NCBI GenBank assembly: GCA_964519955.1
Contig: CAZFLM010000056.1
Coordinates: 1-42,519, forward strand
Direction of reading: 5' to 3'
DNA from: CAZFLM01 sp964519955
Lineage (GTDB): Bacteria > Armatimonadota > Chthonomonadetes > Chthonomonadales > CAJBBX01
DNA: 42,519 bases
Below, piece by piece: positions 16,978 through 25,713 of this stretch. Below the pieces are notes generated by a model. That model ran no database searches and was not told the DNA's origin. It saw only the letters and a program-made list of their open reading frames with translations. How positions within the stretch are numbered: the first letter of the stretch is position 1; the number at the start of each line of letters is the position of its first letter. The position numbers were made by a program, and so were the translations under genes.

Positions 16978-17526
16978 ATGAGCATGCCACCGCCACCGCC
17001 GCCAAGGCAGGGCAAGGGACCGGGCTTCTACATCGCCGTCGCCTTGTGCGTCGGGTGCGCTGGGTTGCTCGTCTTGATGGCCGTGATGGCCGCGGTGCTA
17101 TTCCCGGTCTTCAGCCAGGCCCGACACCAAGCGCAGGAGATCTCCTGCCTGAGCAACCTGAAGCAGCAGGGGCTCGCGCTGAGGATGTACACGGTCGACT
17201 ATGACGACGTCCTGCCGCGGACGGCCGTGTGGATGGACAAGCTGGCGCCCTACACGAGGCGCGACGCGGTGTTCCACTGCCCGGGCCTGAGCCGCCAGGG
17301 CAAGGGCCCGTACGGATACGCGTACAATGCTGGGCTCTCGGGCAAGTCCTGGGGCGGCATCGCGGCGCCCGAATCGGTCAGGACGCTCTACGATTCCACC
17401 CAGCTTGAGCGCAGCGCGTCGGACAAGATGACTTCCCTGCCGGTCCCCGGACGCCACGGAAGCGGAAGCCACAGGGGCAACAACGTGGGATTCGGGGATG
17501 GCCACGTCAAACTGGTAGCGGACTAG
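16978..17526 (+). CDS. pseudopilin-like (DUF1559-type) single-span protein
   Basis: 182 residues: a short Pro-rich cytosolic start (MSMPPPPPPRQGKG), one membrane helix (about 16-42) and FPVFSQARHQAQEISCLSNL, which matches the segment after the prepilin helix in DUF1559 proteins. YTVDYDDVLP and the ending HRGNNVGFGDGHVKLV (His-x8-Asp-Gly) follow. The standard prepilin peptidase site (G-F-T-L-I-E) is missing, so the protein is probably not processed as a pilin. ATG 16978 lies 18 nt after the previous gene with AAGGAG-like sequence between them. It likely forms a pair with the previous gene and could give surface-exposed heads. Function unknown. Confidence 0.8.
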   Translation: MSMPPPPPPRQGKGPGFYIAVALCVGCAGLLVLMAVMAAVLFPVFSQARHQAQEISCLSNLKQQGLALRMYTVDYDDVLPRTAVWMDKLAPYTRRDAVFHCPGLSRQGKGPYGYAYNAGLSGKSWGGIAAPESVRTLYDSTQLERSASDKMTSLPVPGRHGSGSHRGNNVGFGDGHVKLVAD

Positions 17527-17529
17527 CTT

Positions 17530-18543
17530 TTGGCAACTACGACACAACAAGCCGTGACGAAACGCACCCTGATAGGTTGGGACGGAGTTCGATTCACCGT
17601 GCCGCCGGAGTGGAACCTGACGGGCATTCCCGCGGACCGGTTCAGCGGGTACCTGAAGGTCGACTCGCCGGGCACGATGTTCGTGCAGGTGAAGTGGACC
17701 AACCCGGGCCACATCAAGGTGCGCTCGCTGGCAGACCTGCTGATACGGGCGTGGCGGACGTACAAGAAGCCCGCGGCCCCCGCCGAGCCGCCGGACATCC
17801 GATCGAACCTGGATGCGTTCCTGAAGGAGACCGCCAAGCAGGCCAAGAAGGCCAAGGCGCCGTTCGACTCCAAGGTGCGGCCCGAGGCGAAGGAGCACGG
17901 CGGAGAGCGCACGGCCATCTCGTTCTCGTGGACCGGCGCCGGCCAGGGGCAGGGCAAGATCTGGCACTGTGCCAAGTGCGGCCGCGTGGTCATCGCGCAG
18001 GTGGTGGGCACGCAGAAGGACAACGTTGCGGCGGTCGCCTCGGAGTTATTCGGCTCGTTCATGGACCATGCGGACGAAGGCTGGAGCACCTGGGCGTTCT
18101 ACGACCTGGTCTCCGCGGTGCCCGAGGGCTACTGGCTGCGCGAGCGGAAGCTGATGTCGGGCCAGTTGTCGCTTGAGTTCGCGAAGCGTGGCGGCGAGAG
18201 CATCCGCATCGAGCGGTGGGGCCTGGCCAACGTGACGCAGCGCAAGTTCACGGTGAGCGAGTGGCTGTCGGTGGTGTGCGGCGCGGCGAGCGAGAAGGCC
18301 GAGGTTGTGGAGGCCGACGTGCGCGGCCACGAGGGCGCTCGGGCCACGGGACGCATCAGAGGCATCTTCGCCTGGGGCCGCGCGCTGCGAGACTGCGTCA
18401 CGACGCTCAAACCGGCGTCCAGGTACGGGGCGGCGTGCTGGGTGTGCCCCGAGGCGAACAAGACCTTCGCGATCCAGGTGCGGCACGCGCAGGGGTCGGA
18501 GGGTCTCGTGGATGAGTTGGTCGAACGATGCGTGTGCCACTAG
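17530..18543 (+). CDS. unrecognised duplicated CxxC protein (PsbP/DcrB-like halves)
   Basis: 337 residues, start TTG 17530 (GTG 17554 is an alternative); no strong ribosome site. I do not recognise a named family. It shows an internal duplication. Half one (about 15-165) begins GVRFTVPPEWNLTG and ends in WHCAKCGRVVIAQVVG. Half two (about 186-330) begins DLVSAVPEGYWLRERK and ends in CWVCPEANKTFAIQV. Each half therefore carries one CxxC (147/150 and 303/306) before a final strand; the four cysteines could bind one zinc. There is no signal peptide, so it is probably cytosolic. Its last 16 nt overlap the PqqD-like gene, which itself overlaps the mini permease gene, implying coupled translation. 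Confidence 0.75.
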   Translation: MATTTQQAVTKRTLIGWDGVRFTVPPEWNLTGIPADRFSGYLKVDSPGTMFVQVKWTNPGHIKVRSLADLLIRAWRTYKKPAAPAEPPDIRSNLDAFLKETAKQAKKAKAPFDSKVRPEAKEHGGERTAISFSWTGAGQGQGKIWHCAKCGRVVIAQVVGTQKDNVAAVASELFGSFMDHADEGWSTWAFYDLVSAVPEGYWLRERKLMSGQLSLEFAKRGGESIRIERWGLANVTQRKFTVSEWLSVVCGAASEKAEVVEADVRGHEGARATGRIRGIFAWGRALRDCVTTLKPASRYGAACWVCPEANKTFAIQVRHAQGSEGLVDELVERCVCH

Positions 18544-18959
18544 GTCTTAAGCTAAAGGCCACGGCGGGCCGATATCTGCCGTTTCTGAAGATCCCGCCGC
18601 CCGCGGACCGCGAGGCCGTGTTTCGGCTGCGCCCTGTCCGCAACAGCGCCATCACCTGGACGACGAACGACACGGGTGAGGCGATCCTGAGTGTGCCTCG
18701 CAGGCAGGACCGGGTCGGCAAGATTGTGGGCGCGTGGTTCAAGGTGCCGAACACACGAGGCGTCGAGCTGGACGAAGTGGGCACGTTCGTGTGGAACCTG
18801 TGCGACGGCGACAACACGGTCGAGTCGATCGTGAAGAAGACGAGCCACCAGTATCGGATGAACCGGCGCGAGGTGGAGGTATCGGTGACGACGTTCCTGC
18901 AGATGCTCGCGGAACGACGGTTTGTCGGGTGGTATCAGCGAGGGGGAAAGCGCAAATGA
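18528..18959 (+). CDS. PqqD-like peptide-binding protein
   Basis: 143 residues. The C-terminal 85 residues fit the PqqD/RRE fold: strand VELDEVGTFVWNLCDG, helix TVESIVKKTSHQY, and helix REVEVSVTTFLQMLAERRFVG. In known systems this fold holds the leader peptide of a RiPP precursor for a modifying enzyme. The N-terminal 55 residues are a basic extension with Pro-Pro. No radical-SAM enzyme or precursor peptide is visible nearby, so an export-linked adaptor is also possible. It overlaps the upstream gene by 16 nt, and its stop overlaps the next start as ATGA. Homologues are often annotated as PqqD-family proteins without a pathway. Confidence 0.75.
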   Translation: MRVPLGLKLKATAGRYLPFLKIPPPADREAVFRLRPVRNSAITWTTNDTGEAILSVPRRQDRVGKIVGAWFKVPNTRGVELDEVGTFVWNLCDGDNTVESIVKKTSHQYRMNRREVEVSVTTFLQMLAERRFVGWYQRGGKRK

Positions 18960-19681
18960 CCGATGTCGGCAGTCACGGAGTGCCTAGCGGCAGCGAGATC
19001 CGCAAGCAGATCCAGCTCCCGTTCAGCAAGGCATTTCAGATCGCCATGAACAGCATCCGCATCCGGTTCTGGCGGTCGATGATCACCGCTGGCGGCATCT
19101 TCCTCGGCATCGCATTCTTCACGTCCGTGCGAATGTCTGCGGCGTTCTCGGATATCCAGGCCACGGTGATCCAGCAGAAGATCGAGGCAGTGAAGGCTGG
19201 CAGGCTGGAGGCGACGCAGGAGATAACGCGCCAGATACAAGCTGCCGCGACGACCAAGGAGGAAGAGGTCGCCGCGAAGAACCGGCTGCAGTGGCTGTCC
19301 ATCATGGGCCTGCTGGTGTGCACGGTGGGCATCACGAACGCGATGCTGATGTCGGTGACGGAGCGCTACAAGGAGATCGGCACGATGAAGTGCCTGGGGG
19401 CGCTCGACTCGCTGGTGGTGAAGATGTTCTTCATCGAGTCGTGCCTGCTCGGCTTCCTGGCGTCTGTCATCGGCTTCGTGATCGGCTGGCTCTTCATCTC
19501 GCTGGTGAACCTGGCCACAAACGGCCTGGAGGTCTTCGGCGCGGCGTTCTGGACGTCCTCGCTCATGCTGGCCGTCACCTCGGCGGGAGTGGGCACGATC
19601 CTGACGCTGCTGGCGACGATCGCGCCGGCGATGCGGGCCGCCCAGATGCCCCCGGCCGCCGCGCTCCGCGTGGAGATCTAG
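18956..19681 (+). CDS. minimal FtsX/MacB-type ABC permease
   Basis: 241 residues. After a basic amphipathic segment comes helix 1 (about 42-62). A short ectodomain of about 45 residues predicted as coiled coil (IQQKIEAVKAGRLEATQEI) replaces the usual 200-residue periplasmic domain. Helices 2-4 follow (about 110-135, 160-187 and 198-225). A clear FtsX coupling-helix motif is present (ERYKEIGTMKCLGAL). It should pair with the ATPase at 19834 as a dimeric type VII ABC transporter. ATG 18956 overlaps the PqqD-like stop. A frame open upstream to 18734 is a shadow of the PqqD-like gene. Substrate unknown. Confidence 0.85.
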   Translation: MTDVGSHGVPSGSEIRKQIQLPFSKAFQIAMNSIRIRFWRSMITAGGIFLGIAFFTSVRMSAAFSDIQATVIQQKIEAVKAGRLEATQEITRQIQAAATTKEEEVAAKNRLQWLSIMGLLVCTVGITNAMLMSVTERYKEIGTMKCLGALDSLVVKMFFIESCLLGFLASVIGFVIGWLFISLVNLATNGLEVFGAAFWTSSLMLAVTSAGVGTILTLLATIAPAMRAAQMPPAAALRVEI

Positions 19682-19689
19682 CATGCGAA

Positions 19690-19737
19690 GCCCGGGTTGA
19701 TACCCGGGCCTGACCGAGCGAAGTCCCCCTGGGGACT
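19690..19737. repeat. paired palindromes between permease and ATPase genes
   Basis: GCCCGGG (19690-19696), loop TTGATA, CCCGGGC (19703-19709) is followed by AGTCCCC/GGGGACT (19722-19737). Bases 19718-19732 occur exactly, inverted, at 14005-14019, so this is a dispersed element. It may act as an attenuating hairpin or just be repeat debris; there is no T tract. Confidence 0.6.
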
Positions 19738-19833
19738 GGCGTGGCAGCAGCACCCTGGAGCGAACCGGCCGAGCCAACGGATAGACCGTAGTTCGACATT
19801 GACGGGAACCAAAGACGGAAAGGACCGCCATCG

Positions 19834-20595
<762 letters not shown>

Positions 20596-20619
20596 GCGTG
20601 TGCCGGGTTACACCGTTCC

Positions 20620-20655
20620 GGAGGGGCGTTCGGCGAGGAGCCGGGCGCCCCTCTT
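20620..20655 (+). terminator. probable intrinsic terminator after the ABC ATPase gene
   Basis: GAGGGGCG (20621-20628) pairs with CGCCCCTC (20646-20653), with an inner GGC/GCC pairing, followed by TTGCC. The stem is strong but the T tract is weak, so termination efficiency is uncertain. It separates the transporter block from the flagellar operon. Confidence 0.55.
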
Positions 20656-20942
20656 GCCATCGTCGCGCCGGCGGGCCCCTCCCCCAACGCCCTCCCGCAC
20701 GGGGCGGGGGCTAGCGGGCTACGGCCGAGCACTTTCGCCTTTCCACTTTCCCCTGAATCCCGTTTCATTCCACACTCCGCCCCGAAACCCACACAACCTT
20801 TTCGCCTCGTCCCTGAGGAAGTCGCCGGGGGCCGCCGACAATCCCGGTAAGGCCGGACGATTACGACGGCCCGAGGAGGTGAGCAGCGGCACAGTCCGAG
20901 ACCGCTGGGCAGGAGCCCGGCGCGGACCCAGTGCAGGACCCT
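20656..20942 (+). other. 287-nt leader region before the flagellar operon
   Basis: No gene. The first half holds a C/T-rich stretch with repeated CTTTC/CTTTCC motifs (about 20733-20770), similar in style to the AAAGTTGGAAGTT-type sequence at 40586. The rest is GC-rich. I looked for sigma-28 and sigma-54 promoter patterns and for a cyclic-di-GMP riboswitch and saw no convincing match. The flagellar promoter is presumably here but cannot be placed. Confidence 0.5.
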
Positions 20943-21704
20943 ATGAACCGTGGCATCTACGCCGCGGCCAACGGAATGGTCGCCCAGCAATACGTCATGG
21001 ACGCCCTCGCCAACAACCTGGCGAACATCAACACCAACGGTTTCAAGCAAGACGTACCTACCTTCCGCGAGCTGCACGCCATCGCCGTCAGCCGGCAGGC
21101 GGGCACTGCTCCACAGCACGGGCCCGCGTCCGGCGAGTTCGGCACCGGCTCCGCCTTCGACAGCACGGCTACCGATCTGGCGCGCGGCGCGCTGCGCGAA
21201 ACCAAAGACCCACTCGACCTCGCACTCGACGGCGACGGATACTTCACCGTTCAGACTTCCAACGGCGTCCGGCTGACCCGCGATGGGCACTTCACACGGA
21301 TGCTCGATGGCTCCGGCAAGGCCAGCGGGATGCTCGGCACCGATGCCGGCGATCTGCTGCTCGGCGCGAAGGGCCCCATCAGCGTGGGCAACGCCGCGAA
21401 GATCGAGATCGGCCCGGACGGCACCGTGACCGCCGACGGCAAGACCGTCGACAAGCTCGCCATCGTTACCGCGTCGCCCGACGCCCTGAAGAAGGAAGGC
21501 GCCAACCTGTTCACCGTATCCGGGTCGCCTACGCCTTCGACCGCCATGGTGAAGCAGGGCTTCCTCGAGCAGTCGAACGTCGACCCGATCCGCTCCATGG
21601 TGAAGATGATCACCGTGCAGCGCGCCTATGAGGCCATGCAGAAGGCCATCGTCACGCAGGACGAGAGCCTCGGCAAGGCAGTCCTCGAAGTGGCCCGCGT
21701 CTAG
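20943..21704 (+). CDS. flagellar basal-body rod protein FlgF
   Basis: 253 residues. The N-terminal rod/hook signature (NRGIYAAANGM, then ALANNLANINTNGFK) and the C-terminal signature (MVKMITVQRAYEAMQKAI) define the flagellar rod-hook family. The middle contains LDLALDGDGYFTV. Two similar genes occur in tandem. This first, shorter and more divergent one fits FlgF, and the second fits FlgG. FlgF is a proximal rod component exported by the flagellar type III system. ATG 20943 with AGGA 5 nt upstream is preferred over GTG 20931. It heads an eleven-gene flagellar operon. Confidence 0.85.
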   Translation: MNRGIYAAANGMVAQQYVMDALANNLANINTNGFKQDVPTFRELHAIAVSRQAGTAPQHGPASGEFGTGSAFDSTATDLARGALRETKDPLDLALDGDGYFTVQTSNGVRLTRDGHFTRMLDGSGKASGMLGTDAGDLLLGAKGPISVGNAAKIEIGPDGTVTADGKTVDKLAIVTASPDALKKEGANLFTVSGSPTPSTAMVKQGFLEQSNVDPIRSMVKMITVQRAYEAMQKAIVTQDESLGKAVLEVARV

Positions 21705-21708
21705 CCCG

Positions 21709-21736
21709 GAGCCGCCTGTCACGGACCGACAGGCTC
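21709..21736. other. hairpin between flgF and flgG
   Basis: CCTGTC (21715-21720) and GACAGG (21728-21733) pair around a 7-nt loop, and GAG/CTC extends the stem beyond a 3-nt bulge. It lies 5 nt after the flgF stop in a 173-nt spacer that holds no gene. It could tune expression between rod genes; there is no T tract. Confidence 0.45.
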
Positions 21737-21877
21737 ATATGCATATCGGCCGGACCGCATCCTAGGACGGGACGGAGGCCGATGGGAGTCCCCGAATGAC
21801 AGAGGGGGCTCGCAGTCACAGATCGGCCGGGCAGTCCCGAGAGACGGCGCTGCCCCGCTGCCGCCCAGGAGTCCAAG

Positions 21878-22660
21878 ATGCGCGCACTCTACACCGCTGC
21901 CAGCGGCATGACGGCGAACCAGTTCAACCTGGACATCATCGCCAACAATCTCGCCAACGTCAACACGCACGGGTTCAAGAAGAACACCGCGCACTTCTCC
22001 GACCTGCTCTACCAGAACTTGCGCATGCCCGGCCAGCAGCTCGCCGGCGGCGGCACCCTGCCCACCGGCTCGCAGGTCGGCCTCGGCGTCAGCACCGGCT
22101 CCACCAGCCAGATCTTCACCCAGGGCTCGCTGCAGACCACCGGCAACGAGACGGACATCGCCATCCAGGGCGACGGGTTCTTCAAGGTCATCACCCCGAA
22201 CGGCGCCGCCTACACACGGGACGGCAGCTTCAGTATCGATCCGACGGGCAAGATCGTGACCGCGGACGGGTACCCGCTGGAGCCCGAGATCATCGTCCCC
22301 GCGGACAAGGAGACCGTCTCCATCACCGAGGACGGCACCGTCTCCGTGACCCGGGCGGGCCAGGTGACCGCAGACACCATCGGCAACATCAAGGTGACGC
22401 GGTTCGTGAACCCGGCCGGCCTCATCAGCATCGGCAACAACCTGTTCAAGCAGTCGTCGGCGTCGGGCGACCCGGTGGACGAAACGCCGGGCCAGAACGG
22501 CGCCGGCACCATCGTGCAGAAGGCGCTGGAGATGCCCAACGTCGAGATCGTCGAGGAGATGGTCAAGATGATCACGGCCCAGCGCGCCTACGAGACGAAC
22601 TCCAAAGCCATAGTCGCCTCCGACGAGATGCTGCAGCAGGCGAACAACGTTAAGCGGTAG
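21878..22660 (+). CDS. flagellar distal rod protein FlgG
   Basis: 260 residues, the standard FlgG length. N-terminal MRALYTAASGMTANQFNLD and IIANNLANVNTHGFKK, central QGDGFFKV and C-terminal EEMVKMITAQRAYETNSKAI are textbook FlgG features. It forms the distal rod through which the P and L rings act as a bushing. AGGAG lies 9 nt before ATG. flgA follows 6 nt after its stop. Confidence 0.95.
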   Translation: MRALYTAASGMTANQFNLDIIANNLANVNTHGFKKNTAHFSDLLYQNLRMPGQQLAGGGTLPTGSQVGLGVSTGSTSQIFTQGSLQTTGNETDIAIQGDGFFKVITPNGAAYTRDGSFSIDPTGKIVTADGYPLEPEIIVPADKETVSITEDGTVSVTRAGQVTADTIGNIKVTRFVNPAGLISIGNNLFKQSSASGDPVDETPGQNGAGTIVQKALEMPNVEIVEEMVKMITAQRAYETNSKAIVASDEMLQQANNVKR

Positions 22661-22666
22661 CGAGCC

Positions 22667-23632
22667 ATGAACCTACTCCCACTGATCGTCTGCCTGGTCC
22701 TGGGACCAGGAGCGCCATCGCCGGAAGCCGGGGTCACGGTGACCGTCCGCGACAACCCCGAGGTGATCGGCACGTCGTTCACGATCGGCGAGATCGCCGA
22801 GGTGGCCGGCGACGACAAGCAGCTCGTGCAGCGGATCGGCGGCCTGCAAGGCGGCGCCTCTCCCCTGCCCGGCCTGACGCGGCGCATCGATGCCGGCTCG
22901 ATCGAGCTGCGGCTCCGCTACTACGGCGTCGACATGCAGAAGGTTCACGTCGTCTGCGCGCCGGGCACGCGCATCAGCCGCGCCACCGCCACCGTTGCGA
23001 CGGGAGCGGTGGAACAGGCCGCCATAGAAGCGTTGCGCGCCGCGCGGACCGACCTGGCGGCGGACGCTGAGATCGTCGCGCTGCCGTCGAGGACGAACCT
23101 GAGCGTGATGCCCGGCAAGATCACGGTGGTGGCCGGCGCGCCGCGCGGCACCGGCGAGAGCGCCGCGGCATCGGTGCCCGTCACGATCCTGGTCGATGGT
23201 AAGCAGAGCAAGATCGTCGAGGTGCTGGTGCGGGTGAAGCACACCGTCCCGGCCGTCGTCGCGAGCCGCGCCATCCCGTCGCAGACGGTGCTGACCGCGG
23301 ACGACGTAACCGTCGCGCGGATCGAGGTTGCCGCGGGCGCGCCGGCTCCCATCCAGGATGTGGCTCTCGTCATCGGCAAGAAGGCCGCGCGCCACATACC
23401 GGCCGGACGTGTGCTGACCGACGACGCGCTCGTGACGCCTCCCGTCATCGTGGCCGGCCAGGCGGTCAACGTGGAGGGGGTCTCAGGCGGCGTGCGGGTC
23501 ATCCTGATGGGTACTGCTCGCTCGTCTGCGGCTCCCGGGCAGCCGGTCCGCGTGTACTGTACACAGACGCAGAAGGAAGTCACCGGCATCGCGATCGACG
23601 CGAAGACGGTGCGCATGGAGGTCCTGCCGTGA
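22667..23632 (+). CDS. FlgA, P-ring assembly chaperone with SAF domain
   Basis: 321 residues with a hydrophobic N-terminal export signal (MNLLPLIVCLVLGPG). An N-terminal domain follows, then the SAF domain (VPAVVASRAIPSQTVLTADD and onward, about 195-260). The C-terminal domain contains GQAVNVEGVSGGVRVILMG, typical of FlgA. In diderm bacteria FlgA helps FlgI subunits assemble into the P ring in the periplasm. Length exceeds that of enterobacterial FlgA (about 220 residues) through a longer N-terminal region, as in many other phyla. Its stop overlaps the flgH start (GTGA). Confidence 0.88.
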   Translation: MNLLPLIVCLVLGPGAPSPEAGVTVTVRDNPEVIGTSFTIGEIAEVAGDDKQLVQRIGGLQGGASPLPGLTRRIDAGSIELRLRYYGVDMQKVHVVCAPGTRISRATATVATGAVEQAAIEALRAARTDLAADAEIVALPSRTNLSVMPGKITVVAGAPRGTGESAAASVPVTILVDGKQSKIVEVLVRVKHTVPAVVASRAIPSQTVLTADDVTVARIEVAAGAPAPIQDVALVIGKKAARHIPAGRVLTDDALVTPPVIVAGQAVNVEGVSGGVRVILMGTARSSAAPGQPVRVYCTQTQKEVTGIAIDAKTVRMEVLP

Positions 23633-24261
23633 ACACCAGACGCAAGCGCCTCGCGCTCTACATCGGCTACGCCATCGTGGCCCTTCTCTGGGCCAGTTGG
23701 ATGACCCGCGGATACGCTCAGACCGCGCCCACGCCGACGGGGTCGCTCTGGACCAGCACGAGCCGCGGCATCTCCGAGGACACCCGGGCGCGGAAGGTCG
23801 GCGACACGGTGACCATCATCGTCTCCGAGACGACGACGGCAACGAGCAGCGCCGCCACGAAGACGAGCCGCGCGGACTCGGCCGCCTTCGGCGGAATGAC
23901 AGGCGGCTTCAAGACGCTGAACAGCATCCTCCAGCCCTTCGGCGCCACGAACAGCGCCTCGACCTCCGGTTCCGGCCAGACGTCGCGCAGCGGCAGTCTG
24001 AGCACGCAGTTGTCGGCGCGGGTCAAGGAGATCCTGCCGAACGGCAACCTGCTGATCGAGGGGACGCGCGAGATCGGGGTCAACGCGGAGAAGCAGAAGG
24101 TGATCCTCTCCGGCGAGGTGCGCCCTCAGGACATCGCGTCGGACAACACGGTCTCGTCGGTGTACCTGGCCAACGCGAAGGTGCAGTACGACGGGAAGGG
24201 TCCAGTCGGCGAGAAGCAGCGGCGCGGCCTCATCACCACGTTGCTCGGCTGGCTGTTCTAG
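23629..24261 (+). CDS. FlgH, flagellar L-ring protein without lipobox cysteine
   Basis: 210 residues, GTG start overlapping the flgA stop. Recognised by SLWTSTSRGISEDTRARKVG and DTVTIIVSETTTATSSA near the N-terminus, LSARVKEILPNGNLLIEG in the middle, and GEVRPQDIASDNTVSS towards the end. These match the FlgH order of motifs. FlgH forms the outer-membrane ring and is normally a lipoprotein cleaved before Cys. Here the protein contains no cysteine at all, and the N-terminal helix (GYAIVALLWASWM) ends in RGYAQ, which looks like an ordinary signal peptidase site. Confidence 0.92.
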   Translation: MNTRRKRLALYIGYAIVALLWASWMTRGYAQTAPTPTGSLWTSTSRGISEDTRARKVGDTVTIIVSETTTATSSAATKTSRADSAAFGGMTGGFKTLNSILQPFGATNSASTSGSGQTSRSGSLSTQLSARVKEILPNGNLLIEGTREIGVNAEKQKVILSGEVRPQDIASDNTVSSVYLANAKVQYDGKGPVGEKQRRGLITTLLGWLF

Positions 24262-24280
24262 GCGGCGGAGGTACCCAACC

Positions 24281-25375
24281 ATGAAGCGCCTGATCCTGAC
24301 GATCCTGCTCACAACCGCGGTGTCGGCGGCATTCTGCCAGACGCGCATCAAGGATATCGCCTCCATTGCCGGGGCGCGGCGGAACCAACTGATCGGTACC
24401 GGGCTTGTCGTCGGCCTGGAAGGCACCGGCGACGGCAACAGCACCATGTTCACGGTGCAGACGATGGTCAACACGCTTGAACGGCTTGGCGTCTCGGTGC
24501 CGAAGGACAGCGTGAAGATCAAGAACGTCGCGCTGGTGGTCGTGACGGCGGACCTGCCGCCCTTCGTCAAGAACGGCAGCAGCATCGACGTGACAGTCAG
24601 CTCGGTCGGCGACGCCAAGTCGCTGCAAGGGGGCCTGCTGCTCCAGACGCCGCTGAAGGGCGCGGACGGCCAGACCTATGCGGTGGCGCAAGGCGCGCTG
24701 TCGATCGGTGGCTTCAACTTCTCGTCGGGCGGCTCGTCGGTGCAGAAGAACCACGTGGCGGTGGGCCGCATTCCGAAGGGCGCGCTGGTGGAGAACGAGG
24801 TGCCCACGCACATCACGGACGGCAAGAGCGTGAGCATCACCCTCTCCGAGCCGGACTTCACCACGGCTAGCCGCGTTGCCGACTCGATCAACGAGGCAGA
24901 GCCGACCGCGAAGGCCATGCCGATCGACGCCCTGTCGGTGCGCGTGAACATCCCGGACAAGGACCAGGGCAACCTGATCGGCTTCATCTCGCGGATCGAG
25001 CGGCTTCCGGTGACGCCCGATGCGCCCGCCCGGATCGTGGTGAACGAGCGGACCGGGGCCATCGTGATCGGCGGCGACGTGCGGATCGCCCCGTGCGCCA
25101 TCGCGGCCGGCGGCATCCAGGTGAAGGTGGAGAACACGCCCGTGGTGGCCATTCCGGCTCCGTTCACGAACAACGGGAAGCCCGTCATCGCCCCGTTCAA
25201 GGATGTGACTGTCAGTGAGAGCAACGCCAAGGTGGCGGCCATGCCGGCCACGACGTCGCTCGACCAGTTGGTGAAGGCCCTGAACGCGCTCGGCGTGACT
25301 CCCCGCGATCTCATCAGCATCCTGCAGACGATGCGGTCCGGCGGGTTCATCATGGCCGACCTGGAGATCCAGTGA
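24281..25375 (+). CDS. FlgI, flagellar P-ring protein
   Basis: 364 residues, the normal FlgI length, with a signal peptide ending near FCQ. Diagnostic blocks are RIKDIASIAGARRNQLIGTG, LVVGLEGTGDG, NVALVVVTADLPPF, ALSIGGFNFSSGG, RIVVNERTGAIVIGGDVRI and LNALGVTPRDLISILQTM. It forms the periplasmic ring around the rod. GGAGG lies upstream of ATG. Its TGA overlaps the ATG of flgJ. Confidence 0.96.
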   Translation: MKRLILTILLTTAVSAAFCQTRIKDIASIAGARRNQLIGTGLVVGLEGTGDGNSTMFTVQTMVNTLERLGVSVPKDSVKIKNVALVVVTADLPPFVKNGSSIDVTVSSVGDAKSLQGGLLLQTPLKGADGQTYAVAQGALSIGGFNFSSGGSSVQKNHVAVGRIPKGALVENEVPTHITDGKSVSITLSEPDFTTASRVADSINEAEPTAKAMPIDALSVRVNIPDKDQGNLIGFISRIERLPVTPDAPARIVVNERTGAIVIGGDVRIAPCAIAAGGIQVKVENTPVVAIPAPFTNNGKPVIAPFKDVTVSESNAKVAAMPATTSLDQLVKALNALGVTPRDLISILQTMRSGGFIMADLEIQ

Positions 25376-25713
25376 TGGCAAGCATCGGCGCGGTATCGAG
25401 CACGGCGCCCGCGGCTGCGGCGGATAAGGACGAGGCGGAGCACAAGCGCCTGCGGAAGGCCACGCGGGAGGTGGAGTCCTACTTCGTGGGCTTCCTCCTG
25501 AAGCAGATGCACTCGAGCGCCACGAAGGGCGGGCTCTTCGGCCAGTCCTCCGAGGCTGCCACCTACCGGGAAATGTACGACGACGCCGTCGCCAAGGAGA
25601 TCGGCGGGCGTGGCGCACTTGGCATCGGCGACATGATGTACGAGCGGCTGGTCGTGAACCTGGAGGCCCAGCAGGCTTCCGCCAAGGCGCAGGAAGGGAG
25701 TAGCAAATCATGA
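25375..25713 (+). CDS. FlgJ-type rod-binding protein, N-terminal domain only
   Basis: 112 residues from ATG 25375 (TGATG overlap with flgI; GTG 25372 is an alternative). It holds the rod-binding/rod-cap domain: EVESYFVGFLLKQMHSSATK, YREMYDDAVAKEIGGRGALG, then IGDMMYERLV. The muramidase domain of proteobacterial FlgJ is absent, as in many other phyla, so peptidoglycan clearing for the rod must use another enzyme. Its last 4 nt overlap flgN. Confidence 0.88.
   Translation: MASIGAVSSTAPAAAADKDEAEHKRLRKATREVESYFVGFLLKQMHSSATKGGLFGQSSEAATYREMYDDAVAKEIGGRGALGIGDMMYERLVVNLEAQQASAKAQEGSSKS

Noticed and set aside
20596..20630. GCCGGGTTACACCG near 20602 recalled the 3' part of a cyclic-di-GMP riboswitch
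   Set aside because: The diagnostic upstream loops are absent and the preceding bases are the end of the ABC ATPase gene; chance similarity.
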